Positions 1 through 5,690 of a stretch of 64,000 nt of DNA are shown piece after piece (position 1 is the stretch's first letter; each line of letters begins with the position of its first letter). The stretch comes from Zobellella maritima (GTDB taxonomy: Bacteria > Pseudomonadota > Gammaproteobacteria > Enterobacterales > Aeromonadaceae). Under the pieces are notes generated by a model, which searched no databases, was not told the origin of the DNA, and saw only the letters and a list, made by a program, of their open reading frames with translations. The translations under genes were made by a program, and so were the position numbers. The stretch is taken from positions 186,001 to 250,000 of the forward strand of contig NZ_QCZE01000003.1 in assembly GCF_003075035.1 (NCBI RefSeq). The letters are read 5' to 3'.

Positions 1-162
1 CTCATCATGGCTCAGGGTAGGGCTCTCTCCCGTGGTCCCCACCGGCACTATGCCGTGGGTACCTTGCTCGATATGCCAGTCAACCAGGCGGCGCAGCGCC
101 GCCTCATCCACCCGGGCACCGTCAAATGGGGTGACTAGGGCAACTATAGAACCGCGAAACAT
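1..162 (-). CDS. dapA: 4-hydroxy-tetrahydrodipicolinate synthase DapA, N-terminal part
   Basis: First committed enzyme of the diaminopimelate/lysine pathway; condenses pyruvate with aspartate semialdehyde in the cytoplasm. Only the first 54 codons lie in the window and the gene runs off the left edge. The visible part begins [13 protein letters not shown] and carries the GTTGES motif (about residues 43-48) that contacts the pyruvate in this class I aldolase family. A strong ribosome binding site (GGAG within AAGGAG) precedes the ATG. The 200-nt leader upstream holds a Lys-rich peptide and a terminator, described separately. Identification is firm; the C-terminal part cannot be judged. Confidence 0.95.
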   Translation of the reverse strand, partial: MFRGSIVALVTPFDGARVDEAALRRLVDWHIEQGTHGIVPVGTTGESPTLSHDE

Positions 163-203
163 GGAAACTCCTTCTCCTGGCTAGAGGATGAAAAAATGGC
201 GAT

Positions 204-238
204 TAAAAAACCCCGGTCGCTGCTGCGTAACCGGGGTT
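204..238 (-). terminator. Intrinsic terminator/attenuator in the dapA leader
   Basis: On the minus strand AACCCCGGT (238-230) pairs with ACCGGGGTT (217-209), nine base pairs, followed at once by a run of T. It lies about 40 nt upstream of the dapA start codon and downstream of the dapA promoter, so it can only act to stop dapA transcription early. Its 5' arm overlaps the downstream half of a competing helix (225-234 with 270-279). Confidence 0.8.
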
Positions 239-279
239 CGAGAATATCTCGTGTCAACTAGAGCGGGGGCCGGTCACGC
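225..279 (-). promoter_or_regulatory. Putative antiterminator helix of the dapA attenuator
   Basis: GCGTGACCGG (279-270), which contains the leader peptide stop codon, is complementary over ten positions (nine Watson-Crick, one G-U) to CCGGTTACGC (234-225), which contains part of the terminator 5' arm. The two helices exclude each other. A ribosome finishing the leader at the stop codon would cover 270-279 and allow the terminator; a ribosome stalled at the upstream Lys codons would leave it free to form the antiterminator. The pairing is read from sequence; the mechanism is inference. Confidence 0.6.
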
Positions 280-342
280 AATACAGAATACCGCTTTTCG
301 TTTAAGCGGTTTCACCGGTTTGCGTTTGGCGATAAAAATCAT
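274..342 (-). CDS. Putative Lys-rich leader peptide of dapA (22 aa)
   Basis: A 22-codon frame starting about 22 nt after the predicted start of transcription. Five of codons 6-16 are AAA lysine, in the run K-R-K-P-V-K-P-L-K-R-K. The Shine-Dalgarno (GGGG, about 7 nt before ATG) is weak. Within the Lys run the RNA can form a 7-bp hairpin (ACCGCTT 290-296 with AAGCGGT 304-310 on the plus strand). Layout is that of amino-acid leader peptides such as LeuL and HisL, and it precedes the first gene of the lysine branch. No homologous lysine leader peptide is known to me, so this is a prediction. Confidence 0.55.
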   Translation of the reverse strand: MIFIAKRKPVKPLKRKAVFCIA

Positions 343-370
343 GACTTGCCCCAGAAAGATCTTGAAGTGC

Positions 371-399
371 ATCTTTTGCTAATGACTGGCAAATGTCAA
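371..399 (-). promoter_or_regulatory. Promoter of dapA
   Basis: Minus strand -35 TTGACA (399-394, perfect consensus), 17-nt spacer, -10 AAAGAT (376-371). Transcription would start near 364, giving a leader of about 200 nt that contains the Lys-rich peptide and the terminator. Confidence 0.6.
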
Positions 400-415
400 G
401 GACTGCAACAGCATG

Positions 416-421
416 TATAAT
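416..421 (+). promoter_or_regulatory. -10 element of the rsmC promoter
   Basis: TATAAT (perfect -10) lies 31 nt upstream of the rsmC ATG. No good -35 is seen at 16-18 nt. The element lies back to back with the dapA promoter (371-399), so the two genes diverge from this short stretch. Confidence 0.4.
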
Positions 422-452
422 GGCCAATTGCTTTTTGACTCCGGAGCCCGAC

Positions 453-1475
453 ATGTTTCAGGCCTTGACCTCGGTCGGCGAAATGCTGACCCGCAACTTT
501 GACACCCTGTGCCGGCCCGGCCTGCTGATCTGCGGGCAACTGGAAGACAGCCTGCCGCTGGCCATGGCCGATGCAGGGCCGACGCCACGGGTGTTCAGCA
601 CCGATTACCGCTATGCGCAGTGGCTCCAAAGCCAGAACTATCAACCACTTGAATTTGGTTCTACCCCCACGGGCGGAACCTTTGACGCCATCCTGCTGTT
701 GATGCCCAAGGCCAAGGCCGAAGCAGAATATCTGCTGGCTGCCTGCCTTCCCCTGCTCGCCGAAGGCGGCCATATCTATATCGCCGGCGACAATAAGGGC
801 GGCGTCAAGTCGGCCCCCAAGCTGCTGGCGCCTTACTGTGACCAGGTAAACAAGCTGGACAGTGCCCGCCGGGCCAGCCTGTATCATGGCATTCTGAACC
901 ACCCAGTGGCCCCCTTCCTGCAGGCCGACTGGCTGAAAAACTATGATTTCCCACGAGAAAAATTGCAGATTTGTACCCTGCCGGGGGTATTCAGCGCCGA
1001 ACACCTGGATCCGGGCTCCAGCCTGCTGCTGCAAACCCTGGGTCCACTCCGGGGGAGAATTCTCGATTTTGGCTGCGGGGCCGGGGTGATCGGCGCCAGC
1101 CTGCTCAAACGCCAGCCGGAACTCGAGCTGGAGATGATAGATATCAATGCCCTGGCGTTGGAGGCCAGCCGTCTGACCCTGGCGCACAATGGCCTGAATG
1201 CCCGGGTATATGCCTCCAACGGTTTGAACCAGGTGAACGGAAAGTTTGACCAGATCATCACAAACCCTCCCTTCCACGCGGGTTTGAAAACCTTTTACAG
1301 CACCACGGAAGAGCTGCTGCACGGAGCCGTCCATTACCTGAAACCCGGCGGCCGACTCACCCTGGTGGCCAATGCCTTCCTGCCCTACCCCGATCTGATC
1401 CAGGCCAGCTTCGGCAACTGTGAGACGCTGGCGGCCACCGGCAAATTTAAAATCTATCAGGCGACCAAGGGCTAG
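453..1475 (+). CDS. rsmC: 16S rRNA (guanine(1207)-N(2))-methyltransferase RsmC
   Basis: Methylates G1207 of 16S rRNA in the 30S subunit using S-adenosylmethionine. The 340-aa protein has the RsmC two-domain layout: a catalytically dead N-terminal methyltransferase-like half and an active C-terminal half with the SAM loop LDFGCGAGV (about residues 204-212) and the catalytic NPPFH (271-275). The ATG at 453 was chosen over upstream in-frame ATGs (393, 420) because it has GGAG six bases upstream and gives the start seen in the family (MFQALTS..., compare MSAFTPAS... in E. coli). Monocistronic, divergent from dapA. Confidence 0.93.
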   Translation: MFQALTSVGEMLTRNFDTLCRPGLLICGQLEDSLPLAMADAGPTPRVFSTDYRYAQWLQSQNYQPLEFGSTPTGGTFDAILLLMPKAKAEAEYLLAACLPLLAEGGHIYIAGDNKGGVKSAPKLLAPYCDQVNKLDSARRASLYHGILNHPVAPFLQADWLKNYDFPREKLQICTLPGVFSAEHLDPGSSLLLQTLGPLRGRILDFGCGAGVIGASLLKRQPELELEMIDINALALEASRLTLAHNGLNARVYASNGLNQVNGKFDQIITNPPFHAGLKTFYSTTEELLHGAVHYLKPGGRLTLVANAFLPYPDLIQASFGNCETLAATGKFKIYQATKG

Positions 1476-1481
1476 GGTGCG

Positions 1482-1540
1482 GGCATTTTAACTACTATTG
1501 AGGGTTTCCTGAGCAAACAGCGCAAAATGCCGTTTTTTTT
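1482..1540 (+). terminator. Probable terminator after rsmC
   Basis: GGCATTTT (1482-1489) pairs with AAAATGCC (1524-1531) and is followed by G and eight T. The loop is long (34 nt, with a small AGG/CCT inner pairing), so strength is uncertain. It separates rsmC from the tRNA promoter. Confidence 0.45.
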
Positions 1541-1562
1541 GCTTTTTCTCGGGAGTCCCGTA

Positions 1563-1590
1563 TTGACGACCGAAAAAAATCCTATAGAAT
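1563..1590 (+). promoter_or_regulatory. Promoter of the tRNA-Leu array
   Basis: TTGACG (1563-1568), 16-nt spacer, TAGAAT (1585-1590), then 16 nt to the first mature tRNA base. No comparable promoter is seen in the spacers between the three tRNA genes, so the array is probably one transcript. Confidence 0.55.
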
Positions 1591-1606
1591 TCGCAGTCCT
1601 TGGCAG

Positions 1607-1692
1607 GCGAGGGTGGCGGAATTGGTAGACGCGCTAGCTTCAGGTGTTAGTGTCCTATGGACGTGGGGGTTCAAGTCCCCCCCTTCGCACCA
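1607..1692 (+). tRNA. tRNA-Leu(CAG), copy 1
   Basis: 86 nt including the encoded CCA end. Acceptor GCGAGGG pairs with CCTTCGC; the anticodon loop reads CAG, decoding CTG. A long variable arm, as for all class II tRNA-Leu, and a GGTTCAAGTC T-loop are present. First of three tandem copies; the mature sequences appear identical. Confidence 0.95.
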
Positions 1693-1763
1693 AATAACCG
1701 GATAACCGGTTGGCCAGGAAAACGATGACGGCCTCATCTTAAACAGCCGGACAATATGAGTAT

Positions 1764-1849
1764 GCGAGGGTGGCGGAATTGGTAGACGCGCTAGCTTCAG
1801 GTGTTAGTGTCCTATGGACGTGGGGGTTCAAGTCCCCCCCTTCGCACCA
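1764..1849 (+). tRNA. tRNA-Leu(CAG), copy 2
   Basis: 86 nt, apparently identical to copy 1, CCA encoded. The repeat unit from copy 1 to copy 2 is 157 nt. The spacer before it contains GATGACGGCCTCATC followed by AAACAGCCGGACAAT, which recurs in related form before copy 3, showing that the whole unit was duplicated and not only the tRNA. Confidence 0.95.
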
Positions 1850-1921
1850 GACTCCTCGAGTCTGACAGATACTCAAAACCACGATGATGGTCTCATCTAA
1901 AACAGCCGGACAATCAGGTAT

Positions 1922-2007
1922 GCGAGGGTGGCGGAATTGGTAGACGCGCTAGCTTCAGGTGTTAGTGTCCTATGGACGTGGGGGTTCAAGTCCCCCCCTT
2001 CGCACCA
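1922..2007 (+). tRNA. tRNA-Leu(CAG), copy 3
   Basis: 86 nt, apparently identical to copies 1 and 2, CCA encoded; unit length 158 nt from copy 2. No clear intrinsic terminator is seen in the 90 nt after it. Confidence 0.95.
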
Positions 2008-2097
2008 CGATTGTAAAATTCCTTTCATATTATTCAGAACTACTCCCTGCTTTTACCTTTGAACAAGCCGTTCGCTGTCAGTCTGTTCATTACAGCC

Positions 2098-2289
2098 TTA
2101 TACCATCAGAAACCCCAGAACTAGACCGGCTATGCTCCCGAGTGGCAGCCAGCACCAATGCCGGCGCAACGAAGGCATCACCAGCAATATCGCAAACAGG
2201 GCAAAGCCCGCGCTAAGCCACAGGGGCAGGGCCGTGCCCGGCACCCACCACACCGACATCAACCAGCCCAATATCAAAATCACGACCAT
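2098..2289 (-). CDS. Small membrane protein behind a Fur-type operator
   Basis: 63-aa hydrophobic protein with two predicted membrane segments (about residues 2-30 and 46-62, separated by a PSLRRHW loop). I do not recognise a family. The start was set at 2289 because GGGGGAGG lies six bases upstream; an alternative ATG at 2292 has poor spacing and the longer frame from 2331 would begin inside the predicted promoter. Downstream of the methyltransferase gene but with its own promoter overlapped by a Fur-like box, which suggests iron-repressed expression. Function unknown; a role in iron or metal stress is inference only. Confidence 0.55.
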   Translation of the reverse strand: MVVILILGWLMSVWWVPGTALPLWLSAGFALFAILLVMPSLRRHWCWLPLGSIAGLVLGFLMV

Positions 2290-2315
2290 CATCAGCCTCC
2301 CCCGAAAGATACCAA

Positions 2316-2330
2316 TGATAATAGTTATCA
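2316..2330. promoter_or_regulatory. Fur box (7-1-7 type)
   Basis: TGATAATAGTTATCA matches the 7-1-7 Fur consensus (TGATAAT-N-ATTATCA) with one mismatch. It covers the -10 (2318-2323) of a minus-strand promoter, so binding would block transcription of the small membrane protein gene. Confidence 0.65.
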
Positions 2331-2345
2331 TTTAAATAATTGCAA
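2318..2345 (-). promoter_or_regulatory. Promoter of the small membrane protein gene
   Basis: Minus strand -35 TTGCAA (2345-2340), 16-nt spacer, -10 TATTAT (2323-2318). The transcript would start near 2311, about 22 nt before the ATG at 2289. Confidence 0.5.
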
Positions 2346-2348
2346 GGT

Positions 2349-3701
2349 TTATTGCACCGCGCATCTGTTCCAGGTCAGCAAGGCCACGGTTTCCACATGC
2401 ATGGTATGGGGGAACATATCCACCGGTGTAGCCTGCTCCAGTGTGAAACCATGCTTGCACAGCCAGGCCAGATCCCGAACCAGGCTTTTAGGGTTGCAGG
2501 ACACATACACCAGCCGTTGGGGCTGCATCTTCACCAGTGTCTCCAGCAAAGGCTGCTCACAGCCCTTGCGGGGCGGATCCACCACCACGACCTCAGCCTT
2601 GATGCCGGCCTGATACAGTTCGGGCACTTTCTGCTCCGCCGCCCCCACATGAAACACCGCATTATCTATGCCGTTAAGCTCGGCGTTGGCACGGGCATCG
2701 GCTATCGCCTCGGGCACTATCTCTATACCGTGAACGGTTTTGGCAAACCGCGCCAGAAACAGGGCTATGGTGCCGATGCCGCAATAGAGATCAAATACCA
2801 CCTCATGGCCCTGCAAACCCGCCAGCCGCACCACCTCCCGGTACAGCACCTCGGTCTGTCGTGGGTTTATCTGGTAAAAAGACAACGGAGAAATGGCAAA
2901 TCGGAGCCCATCCAGGCTGTCCTCGATCACCGGCTTGCCCAGCAGCATCCGGCTTTCCGGACCCAGGATGCGGTTCCCCCGGGAAGGGTTGATATTCAGG
3001 ATCAGGCTGGCCAGCCCCGGTACCGGGGCAAGCTTGTTCACCAGCTGTGCCAGCACGTCCTCCGAAGGGGACTCCGCGACCACCAGCACCACCATCAACT
3101 CGCCACTGTGCACGCCATTGCGCATCATCAGGTGGCGGATCAAACCGGCATGCAGCGTCTCGTCATAGGCGGATACGGCCCGGTCTTGCATCCAGTCCCT
3201 GATCCTGGCCACCACCTCACCGGTCACCGGTTCCTGCACCCGGCAGTGATCCGCCTCCACCAGCCGATGACTGTGCTTGGCATAAAAGCCGATGCGAGGG
3301 CCGGGCTGTACCGCATACTGAGCCTTGTTACGGTAATGATAAGGGTCGGCCATGGCCAGGGTTTCTGCCACCTCGCAGCTCAGCCCCTGCCCGCTCAGAG
3401 CGTCTACCAGCAACTGCCGTTTCAGCACCCGCTGCGCCTCGTCGCTCATCACCCGCAACTGACAGCCGCCACAGGCGGTATAGGCGCAGAAGTCCTCGCG
3501 CCGCCCCGCCGTGGCCTGCTCTACTCGTACCAGGGTGCCCTGGCAGTAGCTGGGCTGCACTGTGGTCAGCCGTACCTGCACCCGCTCACCGGGCAAGGCA
3601 TGCTCCACATAGAGCGGGCGCCCCTCCAGGCTGGCGATACCATCGCCTTTATCGGTGAGGCTATGAACTGATACGGATACGAGCTGGCCGGGCTTAACCA
3701 T
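2349..3701 (-). CDS. 23S rRNA (uracil-C5)-methyltransferase, RlmD/RlmCD type
   Basis: 450-aa RNA m5U methyltransferase. N-terminal TRAM domain (about 4-62), four cysteines for an iron-sulfur cluster (C72, C77, C80, C153), SAM fold with DLYCGIGT, DPPRKG and the catalytic cysteine in YVSCNPKSL (C402). The DPPRKGC and PVDMFPHT signatures resemble RlmCD/YefA-type enzymes of Firmicutes more than E. coli RlmD, which has DPARAGA. Start 3701 chosen because longer frames run back through the tRNA-Leu gene; the ribosome site is weak (AGAG). It methylates U747 and/or U1939; which one cannot be told from sequence. Confidence 0.82.
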   Translation of the reverse strand: MVKPGQLVSVSVHSLTDKGDGIASLEGRPLYVEHALPGERVQVRLTTVQPSYCQGTLVRVEQATAGRREDFCAYTACGGCQLRVMSDEAQRVLKRQLLVDALSGQGLSCEVAETLAMADPYHYRNKAQYAVQPGPRIGFYAKHSHRLVEADHCRVQEPVTGEVVARIRDWMQDRAVSAYDETLHAGLIRHLMMRNGVHSGELMVVLVVAESPSEDVLAQLVNKLAPVPGLASLILNINPSRGNRILGPESRMLLGKPVIEDSLDGLRFAISPLSFYQINPRQTEVLYREVVRLAGLQGHEVVFDLYCGIGTIALFLARFAKTVHGIEIVPEAIADARANAELNGIDNAVFHVGAAEQKVPELYQAGIKAEVVVVDPPRKGCEQPLLETLVKMQPQRLVYVSCNPKSLVRDLAWLCKHGFTLEQATPVDMFPHTMHVETVALLTWNRCAVQ

Positions 3702-3740
3702 AGGATACTCTGCAGGAAAGGAGCTGTTTGTCAGCTTGGC

Positions 3741-3771
3741 AAAAACAAAAAAACCCAGCCGATGCTGGGTT
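3741..3771 (-). terminator. Terminator after tRNA-Leu(CAA)
   Basis: Minus strand AACCCAGC (3771-3764) pairs with GCTGGGTT (3759-3752), followed by TTTTTGTTTTT. Placed directly after the tRNA 3' end and before the methyltransferase gene. Confidence 0.8.
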
Positions 3772-3776
3772 TTAAG

Positions 3777-3861
3777 TGGTAGCAGTGGGCGGACTCGAAC
3801 CGCCACGCCCGAAGGCAAGTGATTTTGAATCACTCATGTCTACCGATTTCATCACACTGCC
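3777..3861 (-). tRNA. tRNA-Leu(CAA)
   Basis: 85 nt with encoded CCA. Acceptor GGCAGTG pairs with CACTGCT (first pair G-U), anticodon stem AGTGA/TCACT with loop TTCAAAA, so anticodon CAA, decoding TTG. Long variable arm with CTTCGG; T-loop GGTTCGAGTC. Own promoter and terminator. Confidence 0.93.
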
Positions 3862-3893
3862 ACTGGTAGGCCTACCTTCGGTAGGCGGTTTGC

Positions 3894-3921
3894 ATTATAC
3901 GTATCCACTTATAGCTCGCAA
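3894..3921 (-). promoter_or_regulatory. Promoter of tRNA-Leu(CAA)
   Basis: Minus strand -35 TTGCGA (3921-3916), 16-nt spacer, -10 TATAAT (3899-3894, perfect). The 5' leader contains a CCTACC/GGTAGG hairpin (3871-3885) just before the mature tRNA. Confidence 0.6.
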
Positions 3922-4043
3922 GCTTATTTTGCGCAGGTCGGCCCAATTGCACACTTATTGCCCGCTCGGAAACTGGCAAGCCCTGGCTCCCTTCCTGGCC
4001 GAGTTTTGCTAGAATGCCGGCAAACATCGAGGGGAATAACGGA

Positions 4044-4538
4044 ATGAAGGGTGCAGCTTTTGCCGGCCTGCCCAGGGCTGGCGTGATACGTCGCCTGGGG
4101 TCCTGGCTTTATGATTTTCTGGTGGTGGTGGCCTTGCTGATGGTGGCCGGCTTTATCGGCTACGGTCTGGTGCAATTGGCGCTGGCCCTGAGCTGGATCG
4201 ACCTGGGGCCGCACGCGGATGCCGCCGCTTTGCTGGGCGCCAGCCCCCTGTATAGCCTGTATCTGGGTTCCATCATCATCGGCTTTTACGGCTGGTTCTG
4301 GCACACCAGCGGTCAGACCATCGGCATGCGTGCCTGGCGACTGAGGGTGCAAAACACGGACGGCAGCCGCCTGAGCATATCCCAGGCCCTGGTTCGGGCC
4401 GTGACCGCGCTGCTCGGCCTGGGCAACTTCTGGGTCTGGCTTAATCCCGGCACCAAATTAGCACTGCAAGACAAGCTGGCTGGCTGCGAGATGGTAGTGC
4501 TGACCAAGGAACAAAACCGCCAGCTATTGGAAAAATAG
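4044..4538 (+). CDS. RDD family membrane protein
   Basis: 164-aa inner membrane protein. RDD hallmarks are visible: an arginine-aspartate segment at the start of the first membrane helix (RRLGSWLYDFLVVVALL, about 17-33), a second helix around residues 71-92, and the conserved GQTIGMRAWRLRV (about 97-109). Function of the family is not settled (ion or proton exchange has been proposed for some members). Start 4044 chosen for GAGGGG nine bases upstream; an ATG at 4014 has no ribosome site. Convergent with lptG. Confidence 0.8.
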   Translation: MKGAAFAGLPRAGVIRRLGSWLYDFLVVVALLMVAGFIGYGLVQLALALSWIDLGPHADAAALLGASPLYSLYLGSIIIGFYGWFWHTSGQTIGMRAWRLRVQNTDGSRLSISQALVRAVTALLGLGNFWVWLNPGTKLALQDKLAGCEMVVLTKEQNRQLLEK

Positions 4539-4543
4539 CGGCT

Positions 4544-4584
4544 GGGGACTGGGGACTGAGGATTGGGGATTGGGGATTGGGGAT
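4544..4584. repeat. Six-copy 7-bp tandem repeat
   Basis: Heptamers GGGGACT, GGGGACT, GAGGATT, GGGGATT, GGGGATT, GGGGAT follow each other without gap in the space between the convergent RDD and lptG genes. The last copies are complementary to ATCCCCAATCCC at 4603-4614. Confidence 0.8.
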
Positions 4585-4614
4585 ATTGAAACCGAGTTTC
4601 TGATCCCCAATCCC
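4565..4614. terminator. Inverted repeat between convergent genes, possible bidirectional terminator
   Basis: GGGATTGGGGAT (4573-4584) pairs with ATCCCCAATCCC (4603-4614) across an 18-nt loop. Neither side has a clear T run, so termination would be weak or by another route. Confidence 0.4.
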
Positions 4615-4619
4615 GGCTT

Positions 4620-5690
4620 TCAAGCCCGGCGATTGAGCATATAGAGCGCAATCACGATAAACATCAGGCTGGGGCCCAGCGCCCCGATCACCGGCGGCAC
4701 CGAATACACCAGGCTGATGGGGCCGAACACCTCGTTCGATACATAGAAGCCAAAACCGAACAGTATGCCCATTAGCAGGCGGGCACCCATGCTGACGCTG
4801 CGCAGGGCACCAAATACAAACGAAGAAGCCAGCAGCATCATGGCGATCACCATCACTGGCTGCAGTGCCTTGCGCCAGAACTCCAGTGCATAACGGCTGC
4901 TGTCCTGCCGGTTGTCCTCCAGATAGCCCTTGTACTCCCACAGGCCGCGCATTGATAGTTCATCCGGGTCTATCGCCACGACTCCCAACTTTTCCGGCGT
5001 CAACCCGGAGCGCCAGGCCCGACGCTCAAAACTTTCTGTGGTAATCGCGACCCCATGGTTGAACAGGGTGTCGGTCACCTCGCTCAATTGCCACGCATCC
5101 TGCCGATAGCTGGCCTCGCGAGCCTGGGTTATGCGGGTCAGCTTCATCTGCCCGTCAAAGTAATAGAGGGTCAGTCCCTGCAGTGAGCCATCCCGCCTGG
5201 CCTGGGAAATGTTGACAAAGGCATCCCCATCCTTGGCCCAAACCCCATACACCGACAGCACCACCTGACCACCGGAGCGACTCTGGGTACGCAGATCATC
5301 GGCCGCCAGCTTGGTGGTCGGCGCCACATACTCCCCCACCAGCATCACCACCAGCATCAGCGGCAGGGCCGTTTTCAGCACGCTCACCACAATATTGAGG
5401 CGGGAACGTCCCGCCGCCTGCATCACCACCAGCTCACTAGAGCCGGCCAGCTGGCCGAGACCGATCAAGCCGCCCAGCAGTGCTGCTATGGGGAAAAACA
5501 GCACGATTTCCTTGGGCATGGACAGGATCACATAATAAAAAGCCTGCAACAGGCCATAGCTGCCCTCGCCCACACTCCTGAGCTGCTCCACATAGCGGAT
5601 GATTGCCGACAGGCCCACCAACACCAGCTCACACAACAACATGGACATCAGCACGGTACGGCCGACATAACGATCGAAAATACTGAACAT
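4620..5690 (-). CDS. lptG: LPS export permease LptG
   Basis: 356-aa inner membrane subunit of the LptB2FG transporter that extracts lipopolysaccharide from the inner membrane. Six membrane helices in the family pattern (three N-terminal, three C-terminal) flanking a periplasmic beta-jellyroll domain (about 130-265). Begins MFSIFDRYVGRTVL as in LptG homologues and ends ...ALYMLNRRA. Start overlaps the lptF stop by one base (TGATG), so the two are translationally coupled. The ATPase LptB is not in this window, as is usual. Confidence 0.93.
   Translation of the reverse strand: MFSIFDRYVGRTVLMSMLLCELVLVGLSAIIRYVEQLRSVGEGSYGLLQAFYYVILSMPKEIVLFFPIAALLGGLIGLGQLAGSSELVVMQAAGRSRLNIVVSVLKTALPLMLVVMLVGEYVAPTTKLAADDLRTQSRSGGQVVLSVYGVWAKDGDAFVNISQARRDGSLQGLTLYYFDGQMKLTRITQAREASYRQDAWQLSEVTDTLFNHGVAITTESFERRAWRSGLTPEKLGVVAIDPDELSMRGLWEYKGYLEDNRQDSSRYALEFWRKALQPVMVIAMMLLASSFVFGALRSVSMGARLLMGILFGFGFYVSNEVFGPISLVYSVPPVIGALGPSLMFIVIALYMLNRRA

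Noticed and set aside
163-364. Lysine riboswitch (L box) in the dapA leader
   Set aside because: The conserved AGAGGTGC-type core and multi-helix junction of the L box are not seen; the space is taken by a Lys-rich frame and a simple attenuator.
188-382. 64-aa open frame on the plus strand between dapA and rsmC
   Set aside because: It runs antisense through the dapA leader, terminator and promoter and has no ribosome site or protein-like composition.
2340-3671. 443-aa open frame opposite the RNA methyltransferase
   Set aside because: His/Gln-rich shadow of the real gene on the minus strand, which has all catalytic motifs.
1607-3861. Integrated element using the tRNA-Leu genes as attachment sites
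   Set aside because: No integrase and no displaced tRNA 3' fragment direct repeat beyond the intact tRNA copies were found.
4544-4584. CRISPR-like array
   Set aside because: Units are 7 bp and contiguous, without spacers; a simple tandem repeat.
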